Positions 8,104-17,534 of a stretch of 64,000 nucleotides of DNA are shown piece by piece (position 1 is the stretch's first letter; every line of letters starts with the position of its first letter). Where the stretch lies: the NCBI RefSeq assembly GCF_007829955.1, contig NZ_VIWX01000004.1, positions 310,001 through 374,000 on the forward strand, read 5' to 3'. The notes below the pieces were generated by a model, which was not told where the DNA came from, ran no database searches, and saw only the letters and a list, made by a program, of their open reading frames with translations. The position numbers and the translations under genes were made by a program. The stretch comes from Saccharopolyspora dendranthemae (lineage in GTDB: Bacteria; Actinomycetota; Actinomycetes; Mycobacteriales; Pseudonocardiaceae).

Positions 8104-9345
8104 ATGGACACGCAACGGGCCCGCGCAGTGCTGACCGACCTGAAGTCCGCGCTGGACTGGCAGGAGGACTTCTACCGGGACCTGCACGCCCACCCCGAGC
8201 TGTCGCACCAGGAGTCCCGGACCGCGTCGCTGGTGGCCGACCGGCTCCGAGAATCCGGCTACGAGGTCCACGAGCAGGTGGGCGGAACCGGCGTGGTCGG
8301 GGTGCTGGCCAACGGCGACGGACCCGCGGTCCTGCTCCGAGCCGACATGGACGCGTTGCCCGTCAAAGAGGCGACCGAGCTGCCCTACGCCAGCACCGCC
8401 ACCGCCGACGACGGCACACCCGTGATGCACGCCTGCGGTCACGACGTGCACGTCACGTGCCTGCTCGGCGCGGCGCAGCTGATGGCCTCGGCCACCGAGC
8501 AGTGGAAGGGCACGCTGATCGCGCTGTTCCAGCCCGCCGAGGAGGTGGGCGACGGTGCGAGCGGGATGGTCGACGACGGTCTCTTCTCACTGATCCCCCG
8601 ACCTCGCGTCGCCCTCGCGCAGCACGTGGTGCCGATGCGAGCAGGCGAGGTCGCCACCCAATCCGGTCCCACGCTCGCCGCCGCCGACAGCATGCGCATC
8701 ACCGTCCACGGGCGGGGTGCGCACGGGTCGATGCCGCAGTCGGCCGTGGATCCCGTCGTGCTGGCCGCCATGATCGTGGTGCGGCTCCAGACGGTAGTCG
8801 CCCGCGAGGTCGCGCCCGGTGAGCCCGCCGTGCTCACCGTCGGCAGCATCCGGGCGGGCACGAAGAGCAACATCATCCCCGACCGCGCCGAGATCCAGCT
8901 CAACGTCCGCACCTACAGCGAGCAGACCCGCTCCGCGGTGATCGACGCGGTCGAGCGGATCACCATCGCCGAGTGCCAGGCGTCGAAATCGCCGCGTGAA
9001 CCCGAGTTCGAGATGTTCGAGCGCCTCCCCGTCACCGACAACGACCCCGCTACCACCGACTCGGTCGCCGGCACGTTCGCCGACTTCTTCGGCGATCGAG
9101 CGGGTTCGCTCGGCCAGTGGGCCGCCAGCGAGGACTTCAGCAATCTCGCCACCGAGTTCGACATCCCCTACACCTACTGGGGCATCGGCGGGATCGACCC
9201 GGAGGAGTTCGACCGCGCCTCGAAGGCCGGCCGCGTCGCCCAGGACATCCCGGCCAACCACTCGGCCACCTTCGCCCCGGTGATCCAGCCGACGCTGACC
9301 ACCGGGACCCAAGCGCTCGTCGTCGCCGCCCTCACCTGGCTGTGA
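8104..9345 (+). CDS. M20D-family amidohydrolase
   Basis: A 413-residue enzyme of the peptidase M20D group (N-acyl-amino-acid, hippurate and indole-acetyl-amino-acid hydrolases). Metal-binding and catalytic motifs are visible: ADMDALP near residue 80, the Cys/His motif ACGHDVHVT at 110-118 and QPAEE at 143-147, with the typical dimerisation domain in the middle. AGGAGG nine bases before ATG 8104 decides the start over upstream ATGs. It releases an amino acid or aromatic acid from an N-acyl conjugate; the natural substrate cannot be read from the sequence. Confidence 0.9.
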   Translation: MDTQRARAVLTDLKSALDWQEDFYRDLHAHPELSHQESRTASLVADRLRESGYEVHEQVGGTGVVGVLANGDGPAVLLRADMDALPVKEATELPYASTATADDGTPVMHACGHDVHVTCLLGAAQLMASATEQWKGTLIALFQPAEEVGDGASGMVDDGLFSLIPRPRVALAQHVVPMRAGEVATQSGPTLAAADSMRITVHGRGAHGSMPQSAVDPVVLAAMIVVRLQTVVAREVAPGEPAVLTVGSIRAGTKSNIIPDRAEIQLNVRTYSEQTRSAVIDAVERITIAECQASKSPREPEFEMFERLPVTDNDPATTDSVAGTFADFFGDRAGSLGQWAASEDFSNLATEFDIPYTYWGIGGIDPEEFDRASKAGRVAQDIPANHSATFAPVIQPTLTTGTQALVVAALTWL

Positions 9346-9800
9346 TCCCGGAGAGGCTCAGGGTGATGGAGGAATCGCACAAGTTCGGCTTGCCGATTTG
9401 TTCGATTTCCACAGCGCCGTCGGTTGCGACCTCTGCCACGATCGGCCTTGAACGGTGACGTCACATCACGGGAGGGCTGGTCATGGGTTGCGGCATCGCA
9501 GACACCCGTCGTGGTCCGACGGTGATCGACCCACATCCAGCCGACCGCGCGGCCCCCTGGCTCAGACCAGCACGTCGCCGACGCTGACCACCCACCCGGC
9601 CGAGCGGCGAGCGCGCGCGAGCTGACGTCGCAGTCCTCGCGCCCCGCCGGATGAACCGGCCGGATGCTCCGATTGCCACTCCGCGTCTGGACCGCCGACG
9701 CGAGCGCCACGTGCCGCACTCGTCCCACCCGCGCTGCCGACGCCTCACTTCGGCGTTCCGGAACAGGCGACCAGCCGAGAAGACCGACAAGAGGAAGCCC
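9346..9800. other. 455-bp gap without a confident gene
   Basis: No known RNA or protein family is visible. A 34-codon frame at 9483-9587 on the plus strand has a good GGGAGG seven bases before its ATG but ends in a run of arginines and resembles nothing I know; it could be a small peptide gene. A CRE-like palindrome GTGACGTCAC lies at 9455-9464. Confidence 0.4.
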
Positions 9801-10220
9801 ATGACCACCACGCAAGGCCGCTGGATGACGCAGGATTCGCACGACCGGCTGCGCGCCGAGCTCACCGAGCTGCTCGCGCAGCGCTCCGGCGAGATCGAGG
9901 ACGAGAGCCACCGGCGCACCCGGATCGGGCAGATCAGGGATCTGCTGAACAACGCCGTGGTCGGCGAGACACCTCCGGACGACGGCGTCGCCGAGCCCGG
10001 AATGCTGCTGACCGTCCGGTTCGACGACGGCGAGACCGAGACGTTCCTGCTCGGCACCCGCGACGGCGCCGACTCCGACGAGCTCACCGTCTACTCGCCG
10101 GAGTCCCCTCTCGGCACCGCGCTGACCGGCGCCAGGCAGGGCGACGAGCGGACCTACGAGGTCCCCAACGGCGGGACCGAGCGGGTCACCCTCGTGCGGG
10201 CGGTGCCCCACCGGTCGTGA
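9801..10220 (+). CDS. GreA/GreB-family RNA polymerase secondary-channel factor
   Basis: A 139-residue protein. The N-terminal 55 residues form a short helical hairpin (DRLRAELTELLAQRSGEIED) and the C-terminal part is the Gre FKBP-like domain with YSPESPLGTALTGARQGDE. The coiled coil looks shorter than in true GreA (158 residues), so this is a Gre-like paralogue comparable to mycobacterial Rv3788, which binds RNA polymerase without clear transcript-cleavage activity. ATG 9801 follows GAGGAAG; longer in-frame starts add unconserved basic residues. It stands just before a DUF1028 gene on the same strand. Confidence 0.8.
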   Translation: MTTTQGRWMTQDSHDRLRAELTELLAQRSGEIEDESHRRTRIGQIRDLLNNAVVGETPPDDGVAEPGMLLTVRFDDGETETFLLGTRDGADSDELTVYSPESPLGTALTGARQGDERTYEVPNGGTERVTLVRAVPHRS

Positions 10221-10272
10221 TCGGCGGGCGTACCGCGCAGTGAGCAACGGATCAACGCAGGAGAGCGCCGCC

Positions 10273-10977
10273 GTGCACGTGGGTACCTTCTCGATCGCCG
10301 CCTACGACCCCTCCGCCGGGTGCGCAGGAGTCGCGGTCAGCACGCGAATGCCCGCCATCGGGGCGCTTTCGGTGTTCGCCGACGCGAACGCGGGCGCGGT
10401 CGCGACCCAGGCGTTGATCAACCCGCTGCTCGGCATCGACGGCTTGGAACTCCTCCGAACCCGCTCCGCGGAGGAGACCTTGCGCGAACTGCTCGACTCC
10501 GATCCCGGAGCGGACTCCCGTCAGGTGGCCGTGGTGGACGCCCGTGGCGGTTCCGCCGCGCACACCGGCGCCGAGACGCACCCGTGGAGCGGGCACCGGA
10601 CGGGTCCGGGTTTCGCCGTCGCGGGGAACATGCTCGTCGACGCGAGAACCGTTGAGGCCATGGCAGATCGGTTCACCGGAACCGAGGGCGAACCGCTGCA
10701 CGCTCGCCTGATCCAGTCGCTCGAAGCAGGTCAGCGGGCGGGCGGGGACCGTCGCGGCAAGCAGAGCGCCGCCCTGCGGGTGAACACCGGTGAGCCCTAC
10801 CCCCACCTGGACCTGCGGGTGGACGACCACCCGGAGCCGGTGACCGAGCTGCGCCGGATCTACGAGGTCGCGAAGCGGGAGCTGCTGCCGTTCGTCGAAG
10901 CGCTCCCGACCAGGAGCAACCCGAACGGCAGGTTTCACAAACTGCTCGACGCGGCGGAGGACACCCCGGGCCGCTGA
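10273..10977 (+). CDS. DUF1028 Ntn-hydrolase-like protein
   Basis: A 234-residue protein of the DUF1028 family, with the characteristic opening GTFSIAAYDPSAGCAGVAVS, FADANAGAVATQALINP and a C-terminal PYPHLDLRVDDHPEPV segment. The fold is predicted to be an Ntn-hydrolase-like four-layer sandwich; members often occur beside amidases and nitrogen catabolism genes. GTG 10273 with AGGAG ten bases upstream matches the family start better than GTG 10240. Its last 43 bases overlap the end of ureD on the other strand, and the urease context supports a role in nitrogen release, but the reaction is unknown. Confidence 0.85.
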   Translation: MHVGTFSIAAYDPSAGCAGVAVSTRMPAIGALSVFADANAGAVATQALINPLLGIDGLELLRTRSAEETLRELLDSDPGADSRQVAVVDARGGSAAHTGAETHPWSGHRTGPGFAVAGNMLVDARTVEAMADRFTGTEGEPLHARLIQSLEAGQRAGGDRRGKQSAALRVNTGEPYPHLDLRVDDHPEPVTELRRIYEVAKRELLPFVEALPTRSNPNGRFHKLLDAAEDTPGR

Positions 10978-11726
10978 GGCACCACGCACCCCGCTCGCCG
11001 GTCGTTCCCACCTGGACGCGCGACCACTCCCCGCCAGCGATCCCACGTGCCCCGCAGTGCCGCGTCGGCCTCGTGCGCGTGCGCGGCGAGCGCGCGAGCG
11101 ATCGAACCGGGCCCGGCGAGGGCTGTTTCCGGCGGGGAGGACAGGTCGTCCGGACGTGCGCCGAGCAGCGCGACCGTGGCGAGCACCCGGCGATCACCGA
11201 GGATGCCGGGCGCGCTGCGCAGTTCGGGAGAGCGCAGGTCGAGCTCCTCGACCAGGAGGTCCCGGCGGTCCAGAGCGCACCGCAGCGTCGAGCGCAGCCC
11301 GCCGCCCTCTTCTCCGCTGCGCCCGAGCACCAGGGTTTCGGAGACCAGGACGCGCGCGCCTTCGTCCAGTTCGAGCACCGTGCTCCGCTGGACGTCGGCG
11401 CCACCCGCGATCACCATCGGCGCGGCGGCCCAGACGAGCGACCCGCCGGTTTCGACGCGCACGTCGGCCGCCCAGCGCTGGTGGCCGCCCCGGGCGTCGT
11501 AGGCGACGAGGCCCGCGGGTTCGACGAGTTCGAGGTGCACACCGCGGCCCACCCGGACCTCGATCCGCAGGTCGTCCCCGGCGAGCAGGGACGCGCACAC
11601 GCCGACGAGCGCGATGCGCACGTGCGGGCCGTCGATCCCGAGCAGGCGGGGGCGCAGGAACTCCCCCGCGCGCAGGACTTCGGCGCGCGCGACTCCGCCG
11701 ACCAGCTCGACCGACACCGCAGCCAT
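10935..11726 (-). CDS. ureD: Urease accessory protein UreD
   Basis: A 263-residue UreD/UreH homologue, the scaffold that binds apo-urease and, with UreF and UreG, delivers nickel to the active site. Recognisable blocks are RPRLLGIDGPHVRIALVG near the start and VETGGSLVWAAAPMVIAGGA in the middle. It is the last gene of the urease operon and starts eight bases after the ureG stop at ATG 11726. The 3' end runs 43 bases into the convergent DUF1028 gene; the final 25 residues are low-complexity and may be dispensable. Confidence 0.9.
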   Translation of the reverse strand: MAAVSVELVGGVARAEVLRAGEFLRPRLLGIDGPHVRIALVGVCASLLAGDDLRIEVRVGRGVHLELVEPAGLVAYDARGGHQRWAADVRVETGGSLVWAAAPMVIAGGADVQRSTVLELDEGARVLVSETLVLGRSGEEGGGLRSTLRCALDRRDLLVEELDLRSPELRSAPGILGDRRVLATVALLGARPDDLSSPPETALAGPGSIARALAAHAHEADAALRGTWDRWRGVVARPGGNDRRAGCVVPQRPGVSSAASSSL

Positions 11727-11733
11727 CCTCCGC

Positions 11734-12432
11734 TCACCCGTGCCGGTGGACGTGCGGAGCCATCGGTCCCGGATCGACGGCGGTGCGCGCTCCACTGCGG
11801 TGCTCGGCCACGAGGTGGTGCACCCACTTGCACAGGTCGCCGACGGACGCCTGATCCGCGCGGGACAGGGCGAGCGTGGGCAGACCCGAGCGCACCGATG
11901 CGGCGTCCTCGATCATCCGGGCGACGTCGACGTCCACGTGGGCCGCGAGGTCGGTCTTGTTGATCACCAGCAGGTCGGCGCGCTCGATGCCGGGACCTCC
12001 CTTGCGCGCGACGTCGCCACCGCCGGCCACGTCGATGCAGAAGATCTGGGCGTCGACCAGGGCGGGGCTGAACGTCGCCGTCAGGTTGTCCCCGCCGCTC
12101 TCCACGAGCACGACGTCCAGCGGTGCGAAGGCGTGCTCCAGGTCCTCCACGGCGATGAGGTTGGCGGTGACGTCGTCGCGGATCGCCGTGTGCGGGCAGG
12201 CTCCGGTCTCCACCGCGCGAATCCGCTCCACCGGCAGAACCCCTGCCGCGCGCAGCATTCGGGCGTCCTCGTCGGTGTAGATGTCGTTGGTGACCACCGC
12301 GAGCTCCAGCTCGTCGGCGAGCTGCGCGCACAGCGTGGCGATCAGAGTGCTCTTGCCGGTGCCGACCGGTCCGGCGATGCCCAGCCTCAGCGGCCGGGAC
12401 GCAGCGGTGCGGTGGTGTTGGTGTTCAGGCAA
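11734..12432 (-). CDS. ureG: Urease accessory GTPase UreG
   Basis: A 232-residue SIMIBI-class GTPase. The P-loop GPVGTGKST is at residues 21-29, switch and metal-binding features include ERIRAVETGACPHTAIRDD (the conserved CPH nickel site), ESGGDNL and the base-recognition NKTD. UreG powers nickel insertion into urease by GTP hydrolysis. The N-terminus MPEHQHHRT is short in histidines, so it lacks the long His-rich nickel store of some bacteria. It overlaps the end of ureF by eight bases. Confidence 0.97.
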   Translation of the reverse strand: MPEHQHHRTAASRPLRLGIAGPVGTGKSTLIATLCAQLADELELAVVTNDIYTDEDARMLRAAGVLPVERIRAVETGACPHTAIRDDVTANLIAVEDLEHAFAPLDVVLVESGGDNLTATFSPALVDAQIFCIDVAGGGDVARKGGPGIERADLLVINKTDLAAHVDVDVARMIEDAASVRSGLPTLALSRADQASVGDLCKWVHHLVAEHRSGARTAVDPGPMAPHVHRHG

Positions 12433-13093
12433 CGAAGATCCTCCTCGTGCGGTTCTCGTGTTGCAGAGCCCAGTGCTCCGCCAGTGGTGCGGTCACCGCG
12501 GGCAGCTCGGCCGGGCAGGTGACGGCGGTGGCGATCTCCACCGATTCGCCGATGACCGCGCTCGATTCCCAGACCCAGCGCGCGGTGTCGACCGGATCGA
12601 CGGGCAGCAGCTTGAGCGCCGCCGCCGCGACCGTCTGGGAGTCCTCGTACAGGCACGCCCGCGCGACGCGGGCGGCGTCCATTCCCATGGCCGCCGCCAC
12701 GACGCCCAGCGCCACCGGGCGCTGCGGCGCCGGGCCGATCGCGTCGAGGGCGGCCACGGCCGGATGGTCCGGCCACCACCGCTCGGCCAACCTGACCAGT
12801 CCCCTGCCGAGCAGCGCCGAGGCCGCGCGCACCGGTTCGGTCGGGGTGCGCGCGAGCAGCGCGTCGTGGATCTCGTCGAGCCGCACGTGCTGCTCGCCTG
12901 CGGCGCGCAGGGTCAGGACCGCGGCCGAGGCGTCGACCAGCGCGACCGAGCGCAGCCGTGCGCGGAGGTAGTCGGGAACCTCCGCGGGGCCGATCCCGGC
13001 CGCGAGCGCCGGTTCGAGCCCCGCCGAGTGCGCGTGTCCGCCGGTGGGGAGCCGAGCGTCCGCCAGGAGCATGGCTCCCAGGTCGGGGTCCAT
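12425..13093 (-). CDS. ureF: Urease accessory protein UreF
   Basis: A 222-residue helical UreF homologue, with LLADARLPTGGHAHSAGLEP at the N-terminus and the typical middle ARACLYEDSQTVAAAALKLL. UreF acts with UreD as the checkpoint that couples UreG GTPase activity to nickel delivery. It begins nine bases after the ureC stop and overlaps ureG, as expected in a single transcript. Confidence 0.92.
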   Translation of the reverse strand: MDPDLGAMLLADARLPTGGHAHSAGLEPALAAGIGPAEVPDYLRARLRSVALVDASAAVLTLRAAGEQHVRLDEIHDALLARTPTEPVRAASALLGRGLVRLAERWWPDHPAVAALDAIGPAPQRPVALGVVAAAMGMDAARVARACLYEDSQTVAAAALKLLPVDPVDTARWVWESSAVIGESVEIATAVTCPAELPAVTAPLAEHWALQHENRTRRIFVA

Positions 13094-13102
13094 CGGCGCT
13101 CC

Positions 13103-14812
13103 TCAGAACAGCGAGTAGCGCTGGGCCAGTGGCACCGTCGCGACGGGGTTCGGGCGGACGCGCTCGCCATCGATGCTGATGTCGAAGGTTTCCGGGTCCA
13201 CCTCGATCCGGGGCAGCGCGGTGTTGTTCGGCAGGTCGTGCTTGGTGACGCCGCGGGTGGGGCGCACGGCGGCCAGCCTGCGGCGCAGGCCGAGCTGGTC
13301 GGCGAGGCCGTTGTCCAGCGCCGCTTGCGCCACGAAGCTCACCGACAGGTGCGGTGCCGACCCCGGTGCGTGGGGCAGCGCCGGGCGCATCATGACCGGC
13401 TGCGGCGTCGGGATCGTGGCGTTGGGGTCGCCGAGCGCACCCCACACGGCGGCACCGCCCTTGATCACGGTGAACGGCCGGATGCCGAAGAACGCCGGGT
13501 CCCACAGCACGAGGTCGGCCAGCTTTCCCGGTTCCACGGAACCGATCTCGTGGTCGATGCCGTGCGCGACCGCGGGGCAGATCGTGTACTTGGCGACGTA
13601 GCGCCGGGCGCGTTCGTTGTCGGCGGGCAGCGACGAGCCCAGCGACCCGCGCTGGTTCTTCATCACGTGCGCGACCTGCCAGGTGCGGCACACGACTTCA
13701 CCGATGCGCCCCATGGCCTGCGCGTCGGACGAGGTGATCGACATCGCCCCGATGTCCTGCAGGACGTCCTCGGCAGCCATCGTCGACGCGCGGATGCGCG
13801 ATTCGGCGAACGCCAGGTCTTCGGGGACCTGCGGGTTGAGGTGGTGGCACACCAGGAGCATGTCCAGGTGCTCGGTGACGGTGTTGACGGTGTGCGGCAG
13901 CGTCGGGTTCGTCGAGGCGGGCAGCACGTTGGGTTCCCCTGCGACGACGATGATGTCGGGCGCGTGCCCGCCACCGGCGCCCTCGGAGTGGAACGCGTGG
14001 ATGCCTCGGCCGTCGATGGCGTCGAGGGTGTGCTGCACGTAGCCGGTTTCGTTGAGGCTGTCGGCGTGCAGCGCGACCTGCAGGCCGAACTCGTCGGCGG
14101 CGCGCAGGGCCGAGTCGATGGCCGCCGGGGTCGCGCCCCAGTCCTCGTGCACCTTGTACCCGCCGGCCCCGGCCAGCGCCTGCTCGGCGAGGCCTTCGGC
14201 GCTGACCGTGCTGCCCTTGCCGAACAGGATGACGTTCAGCGGCAGGTGGTCGAGCGCCCGGTGCATCATGGCCAGCGACCACGAGCCGGGGGTGACGGTC
14301 GTGGCCTTCGAGCCCTCGGTCGGTCCGGTACCGCCGCCGATGACGGTCGTGGTGCCGGTGGCCAGGGCTTCGGCCATCTCGGCCTCGGTGAGGAAGTGGA
14401 CGTGGGTGTCCACGGCGCCGGCCGTCAGGATCTTGCGGTCGCCCGCGATGACGTCGGTGGTCGGCCCGATGCGCAGGTCGGGGTGCACGCCGTCCATCAC
14501 GTCCGGGTTCCCGGACTTGCCGACCGCGACGATGCGCCCGTCGCGGACGCCGACGTCGCCTCGGACGACGCCCCAGTGGTCGAGCACGATGACGTTGGTG
14601 ATGACCAGGTCCGGAGCGCCCTCCGCCCGCGTGGTCATGCCCTGCGCACCGGATTCGCGGATGCTCTTGCCACCACCGAACACGGCTTCGTCGCCACCGA
14701 CGCAGAAGTCCTGCTCGATCTCGATCCACAGGTCGGTGTCACCGAGCCGCACCTGATCCCCCGTGGTCGGCCCGTAGAGCTTCGCGTACTCGCGACGACC
14801 GATCTCGCTCAA
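13103..14812 (-). CDS. ureC: Urease alpha subunit
   Basis: A 569-residue catalytic subunit. Nickel ligands H137 and H139 (DTHVHF), the carbamylated bridging lysine K220 (GGYKVHEDW), the downstream HSEGAGGGHAPDI ligands and the flap motif VCHHLNP are all present, so the enzyme should be active. Urease hydrolyses urea to ammonia and carbamate. It starts at ATG 14812, overlapping ureB by four bases. Urea may come from the creatinase encoded 6 kb away. Confidence 0.98.
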   Translation of the reverse strand: MSEIGRREYAKLYGPTTGDQVRLGDTDLWIEIEQDFCVGGDEAVFGGGKSIRESGAQGMTTRAEGAPDLVITNVIVLDHWGVVRGDVGVRDGRIVAVGKSGNPDVMDGVHPDLRIGPTTDVIAGDRKILTAGAVDTHVHFLTEAEMAEALATGTTTVIGGGTGPTEGSKATTVTPGSWSLAMMHRALDHLPLNVILFGKGSTVSAEGLAEQALAGAGGYKVHEDWGATPAAIDSALRAADEFGLQVALHADSLNETGYVQHTLDAIDGRGIHAFHSEGAGGGHAPDIIVVAGEPNVLPASTNPTLPHTVNTVTEHLDMLLVCHHLNPQVPEDLAFAESRIRASTMAAEDVLQDIGAMSITSSDAQAMGRIGEVVCRTWQVAHVMKNQRGSLGSSLPADNERARRYVAKYTICPAVAHGIDHEIGSVEPGKLADLVLWDPAFFGIRPFTVIKGGAAVWGALGDPNATIPTPQPVMMRPALPHAPGSAPHLSVSFVAQAALDNGLADQLGLRRRLAAVRPTRGVTKHDLPNNTALPRIEVDPETFDISIDGERVRPNPVATVPLAQRYSLF

Positions 14813-15279
14813 CGTCCCTCCTCCGTTCGCTGCTGGTCGGAACCGGGTTCGCGCTCGTCGGTGGCCGGTTCGTCGGTGACCCTGGCCCGCGCGGGCGGGG
14901 AAGCCGTGTCGGGCATCTCGGGTTCGGAACCCGGCGTCCCGTAGGGCACGACCTTCCTGGGTTCCCTGGCGTGAGTGGGCATTTCGCGCTCCCGGATCTG
15001 AAGGCCGGGCACGTGCCCGGTTCCGCCGAGGGCCACCAGCTCGACGAGCCTGCTGACCCCGGGTTCGAAGCGCACCGACGTGCCCGCCGGGGCGTCGAGC
15101 CGGTATCCGCGGACGGCGTCGCGGTCGAAGGTCAGCGCCGGGTTGGCGTCCGGGAAGTGCAGGTGGGCCCCGACCTGGATCGGCCGGTCACCGTCGTTGA
15201 CCACCAGCAGCGTTCGCTTCTCGCGTCCCGCGTTGAGCTCGATGGGGGTGTCGCGGACGCGGACCTCGCCGGGGATCAC
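14809..15279 (-). CDS. ureB: Urease beta subunit with C-terminal extension
   Basis: A 156-residue UreB. The first 105 residues are the normal beta subunit (GEVRVRDTPIELNAGREKRT, QVGAHLHFPDANP). Residues from about 108 on form an extra tail rich in Pro, Glu, Arg and Thr, absent from most UreB proteins of about 100 residues, and likely disordered. Start GTG 15279 overlaps the ureA stop by four bases. The tail could mediate assembly or be neutral. Confidence 0.95.
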   Translation of the reverse strand: MIPGEVRVRDTPIELNAGREKRTLLVVNDGDRPIQVGAHLHFPDANPALTFDRDAVRGYRLDAPAGTSVRFEPGVSRLVELVALGGTGHVPGLQIREREMPTHAREPRKVVPYGTPGSEPEMPDTASPPARARVTDEPATDEREPGSDQQRTEEGR

Positions 15280-15578
15280 GAGATCGGGTCCGTGATCGTG
15301 ACGAGCTTGCGCCCGTCCGGGAACGTCGCTTCGACCTGGACGTCGGGAAGCATCTCGGGAACGCCCTCCATCACCTCGTCACGCGTGAGCACGCGTCTGC
15401 CCTCGTTCATCAGCGCATCGACGCTGAACCCTTCGCGGGCGCGCTCGATCGCCCAGCAGGACAGCAGCGCGACCGATTCCGGGTGGTTGAGCAGAACACC
15501 GCGCTCCCGCCGATCGCGGGCGATCATTCCGGCGACGCTCAACAACAGCTTCTCCGTGTCAGACGGAGTGAGATTCAT
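15276..15578 (-). CDS. ureA: Urease gamma subunit
   Basis: A 100-residue UreA, exactly the usual length when started at ATG 15578 (MNLTPSDTEKLLLSVAGMIA). Conserved blocks include GVLLNHPESVALLSCWAIE and a C-terminal PEMLPDVQVEATFPDGRKLV. It is the first gene of the operon ureABCFGD. An in-frame start at 15623 would add 15 residues with no family support. Confidence 0.97.
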   Translation of the reverse strand: MNLTPSDTEKLLLSVAGMIARDRRERGVLLNHPESVALLSCWAIERAREGFSVDALMNEGRRVLTRDEVMEGVPEMLPDVQVEATFPDGRKLVTITDPIS

Positions 15579-15910
15579 GAACACACCTCGCGTCCCTGCG
15601 TTTCGCGCCCGACTGTAGGCCACAGCGGAATCGTTCGCACAACGAGCCGGGAGCAGCGGAATTGTTGATCGAGAACAGCGAACCTGCAGTTCAGAGACTC
15701 ACATCGACTGGGCCGGAACAGCTTTCAGTCCAGCAGGACGCCACTTGAAGAAATTCGTCCGCTTGAATTCGTTTGGCGACTCTCGCCACATCCCGCATTT
15801 TTCGCACCCGGAGGAGGGGAACGCAAGAACCGAAACAAAGTTTTACCACTCGCGCGATCGGATTTAAAAACTCCGCAACACGGCCCCGAACGGAACAGCT
15901 CCTGCTGAAT
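15579..15910. other. 332-bp urease upstream region
   Basis: The stretch between the PucR stop and ureA is somewhat AT-richer (15640-15900), as expected of a control region. I see no known riboswitch, no clear operator dyad and no good -35/-10 pair. Urease transcription probably starts here on the minus strand, or reads through from the PucR gene. Confidence 0.4.
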
Positions 15911-17422
15911 TCAGCCGGTCTCGCCGCCGGCCAGCACGTTGTGCAGACGGACCGCGACGTGCAGATCGCCGAGCTTCTCGGGATCGGTCACGTCGGCTCC
16001 GAGGCAGGCGGAGAGCTTCTCCAGCCGTTGGTAGAGCGTCTGCCTGCGCACGTGGAGGCGTTCGGCGGCACGGGTCTTGTTGGCCGCGCAGTCGAAGAAG
16101 ACCTCCAGCGTCCGCAGCAAGCGGTCCCGGACCTCGCTCGGCTCGTCGAGCACCGCTCCGAGCTGCTCGCGGATGTACCGGCGCAGGACTTCGTCGGAGT
16201 CGAGCTGGTGCACGAGCCGGTGCAGCGACCAGGCGGCCGCGTCGACCACCCCGGTCGCCTCGCGCTCGGCGACCTCCAGCTGCAGGCAGCGACGTGCTTC
16301 GACGACCGCGTGCCGGATCCCGCCGCTGCCGGTGACCAGCGGCCCCACCCCGACGACCGGGGTCTCGGGCGCCTGGGCACCGAGCTGGCGCACGTCCTGG
16401 ATCAGACCTCGCCGGGAACGTTCGGGGTGGCGCGGCTCGAGCGCGACCAGCGCCAGGTACTCGTGGTCGTCCGCCTGGCCGACCGCTTGCCGGCCGTTGC
16501 GCTGCAACGCCTGCTCCAGGCTCTCGCGCACCCCCGCGTCGACCTGGCCGGTGACGACGGCGACGAACGAATCAGCGCCCTTCAAGCCGGAATTGGTGAT
16601 GAGGACGTCGAGATCGGCCTGCGCGCCGGCCGGGTCGCGGAGCTGGTGGAACAGCGCGCGAGTCGCACGCATCCGGGGCGTGGGCGGCTGTTCCCGCAGC
16701 AACGCGAGCGCGAACGCCTGCGGAGCCCGGTGCAGGGCCGCCTCCAGCACGAGCGGGTCGACGCCGGGGCCCGCCAGCACCTCCAGCTGCGCGGTGCTGA
16801 TGCCGTGCACGGTGAGGGTGGCGCGCCGCGTCACGGACTCGCCGGACTCGTCCTGACCCGGCCCGGGCGCTCGCGAGAGCACCGCACCCGACCGGTCCCG
16901 CACCACGACCACGGCCCCGGTGATCTCCGCGAGCGCTCCGGTGAGCTGCTGCAGGCCGGCTCCCGAGGTCAGCTGGGCCGACAGCACGTCGGAGAGGGAG
17001 TCGGCCAGCCGCAGCCGGTGCACGGAATCGTTGATGAGCAGCCCGTTGACGTCCTCGGTGATCTGCACGAAGGGAACCGGCCGGTCGAACCGGATCAGCG
17101 GGAACCCCTGCTTCGCGCACTCGTCGATCACCGCGTCGGGCACTCCGGTGCCGGTGCTGGCCGTCTCCACCGCGAGCGCCGCGACCCCGCGGGCCGCCAG
17201 CTCCCGGACGTAGGAGCGCTGACGTGCCGGTCCCGCTCCCGAGAGCACCACCCCACCGGTGAGCAGCAGCTCGCCGCCTCGGAGCAGCGGCGCGATGTCG
17301 ATGACCTCGCTGGAGTGCACCCACCGGACGCTGCGCGAGCCGCACCCGGCTCCGACCAGGAGCACCGGGTCACCGCCTTGCACGCTGGGGTGACGGAGCA
17401 CCTCGTCGAGGGTCATCTGCAT
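15911..17422 (-). CDS. PucR-family transcriptional regulator
   Basis: A 503-residue regulator: an N-terminal PucR domain (about residues 5-120), a central CdaR/GGDEF-like region, and a C-terminal PucR-type HTH ending FDCAANKTRAAERLHVRRQT. PucR-type activators control purine and ureide catabolism. ATG 17422 begins MQMTLDEVL, the usual family start; the extra 24 codons upstream look non-coding. It lies between the urease operon and a divergent NCS1 permease (112-bp intergenic), so it may respond to a nitrogenous ring compound and control either or both. Confidence 0.9.
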   Translation of the reverse strand: MQMTLDEVLRHPSVQGGDPVLLVGAGCGSRSVRWVHSSEVIDIAPLLRGGELLLTGGVVLSGAGPARQRSYVRELAARGVAALAVETASTGTGVPDAVIDECAKQGFPLIRFDRPVPFVQITEDVNGLLINDSVHRLRLADSLSDVLSAQLTSGAGLQQLTGALAEITGAVVVVRDRSGAVLSRAPGPGQDESGESVTRRATLTVHGISTAQLEVLAGPGVDPLVLEAALHRAPQAFALALLREQPPTPRMRATRALFHQLRDPAGAQADLDVLITNSGLKGADSFVAVVTGQVDAGVRESLEQALQRNGRQAVGQADDHEYLALVALEPRHPERSRRGLIQDVRQLGAQAPETPVVGVGPLVTGSGGIRHAVVEARRCLQLEVAEREATGVVDAAAWSLHRLVHQLDSDEVLRRYIREQLGAVLDEPSEVRDRLLRTLEVFFDCAANKTRAAERLHVRRQTLYQRLEKLSACLGADVTDPEKLGDLHVAVRLHNVLAGGETG

Positions 17423-17534
17423 GACAGATCGTCCACCAGGGATCGGGAATTGATTTACGGAACGTACCTTGTCCCCCGCCTCCCCCGGCAACAAGCATGG
17501 GCGAACGCCTTAGGACAGCCCGGAGGGAGACCCG

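Noticed and set aside
9483..9587. 34-codon frame with a good ribosome site
   Set aside because: Sequence is arginine-rich, unlike any known peptide, and there is no other support; noted only in the gap entry.
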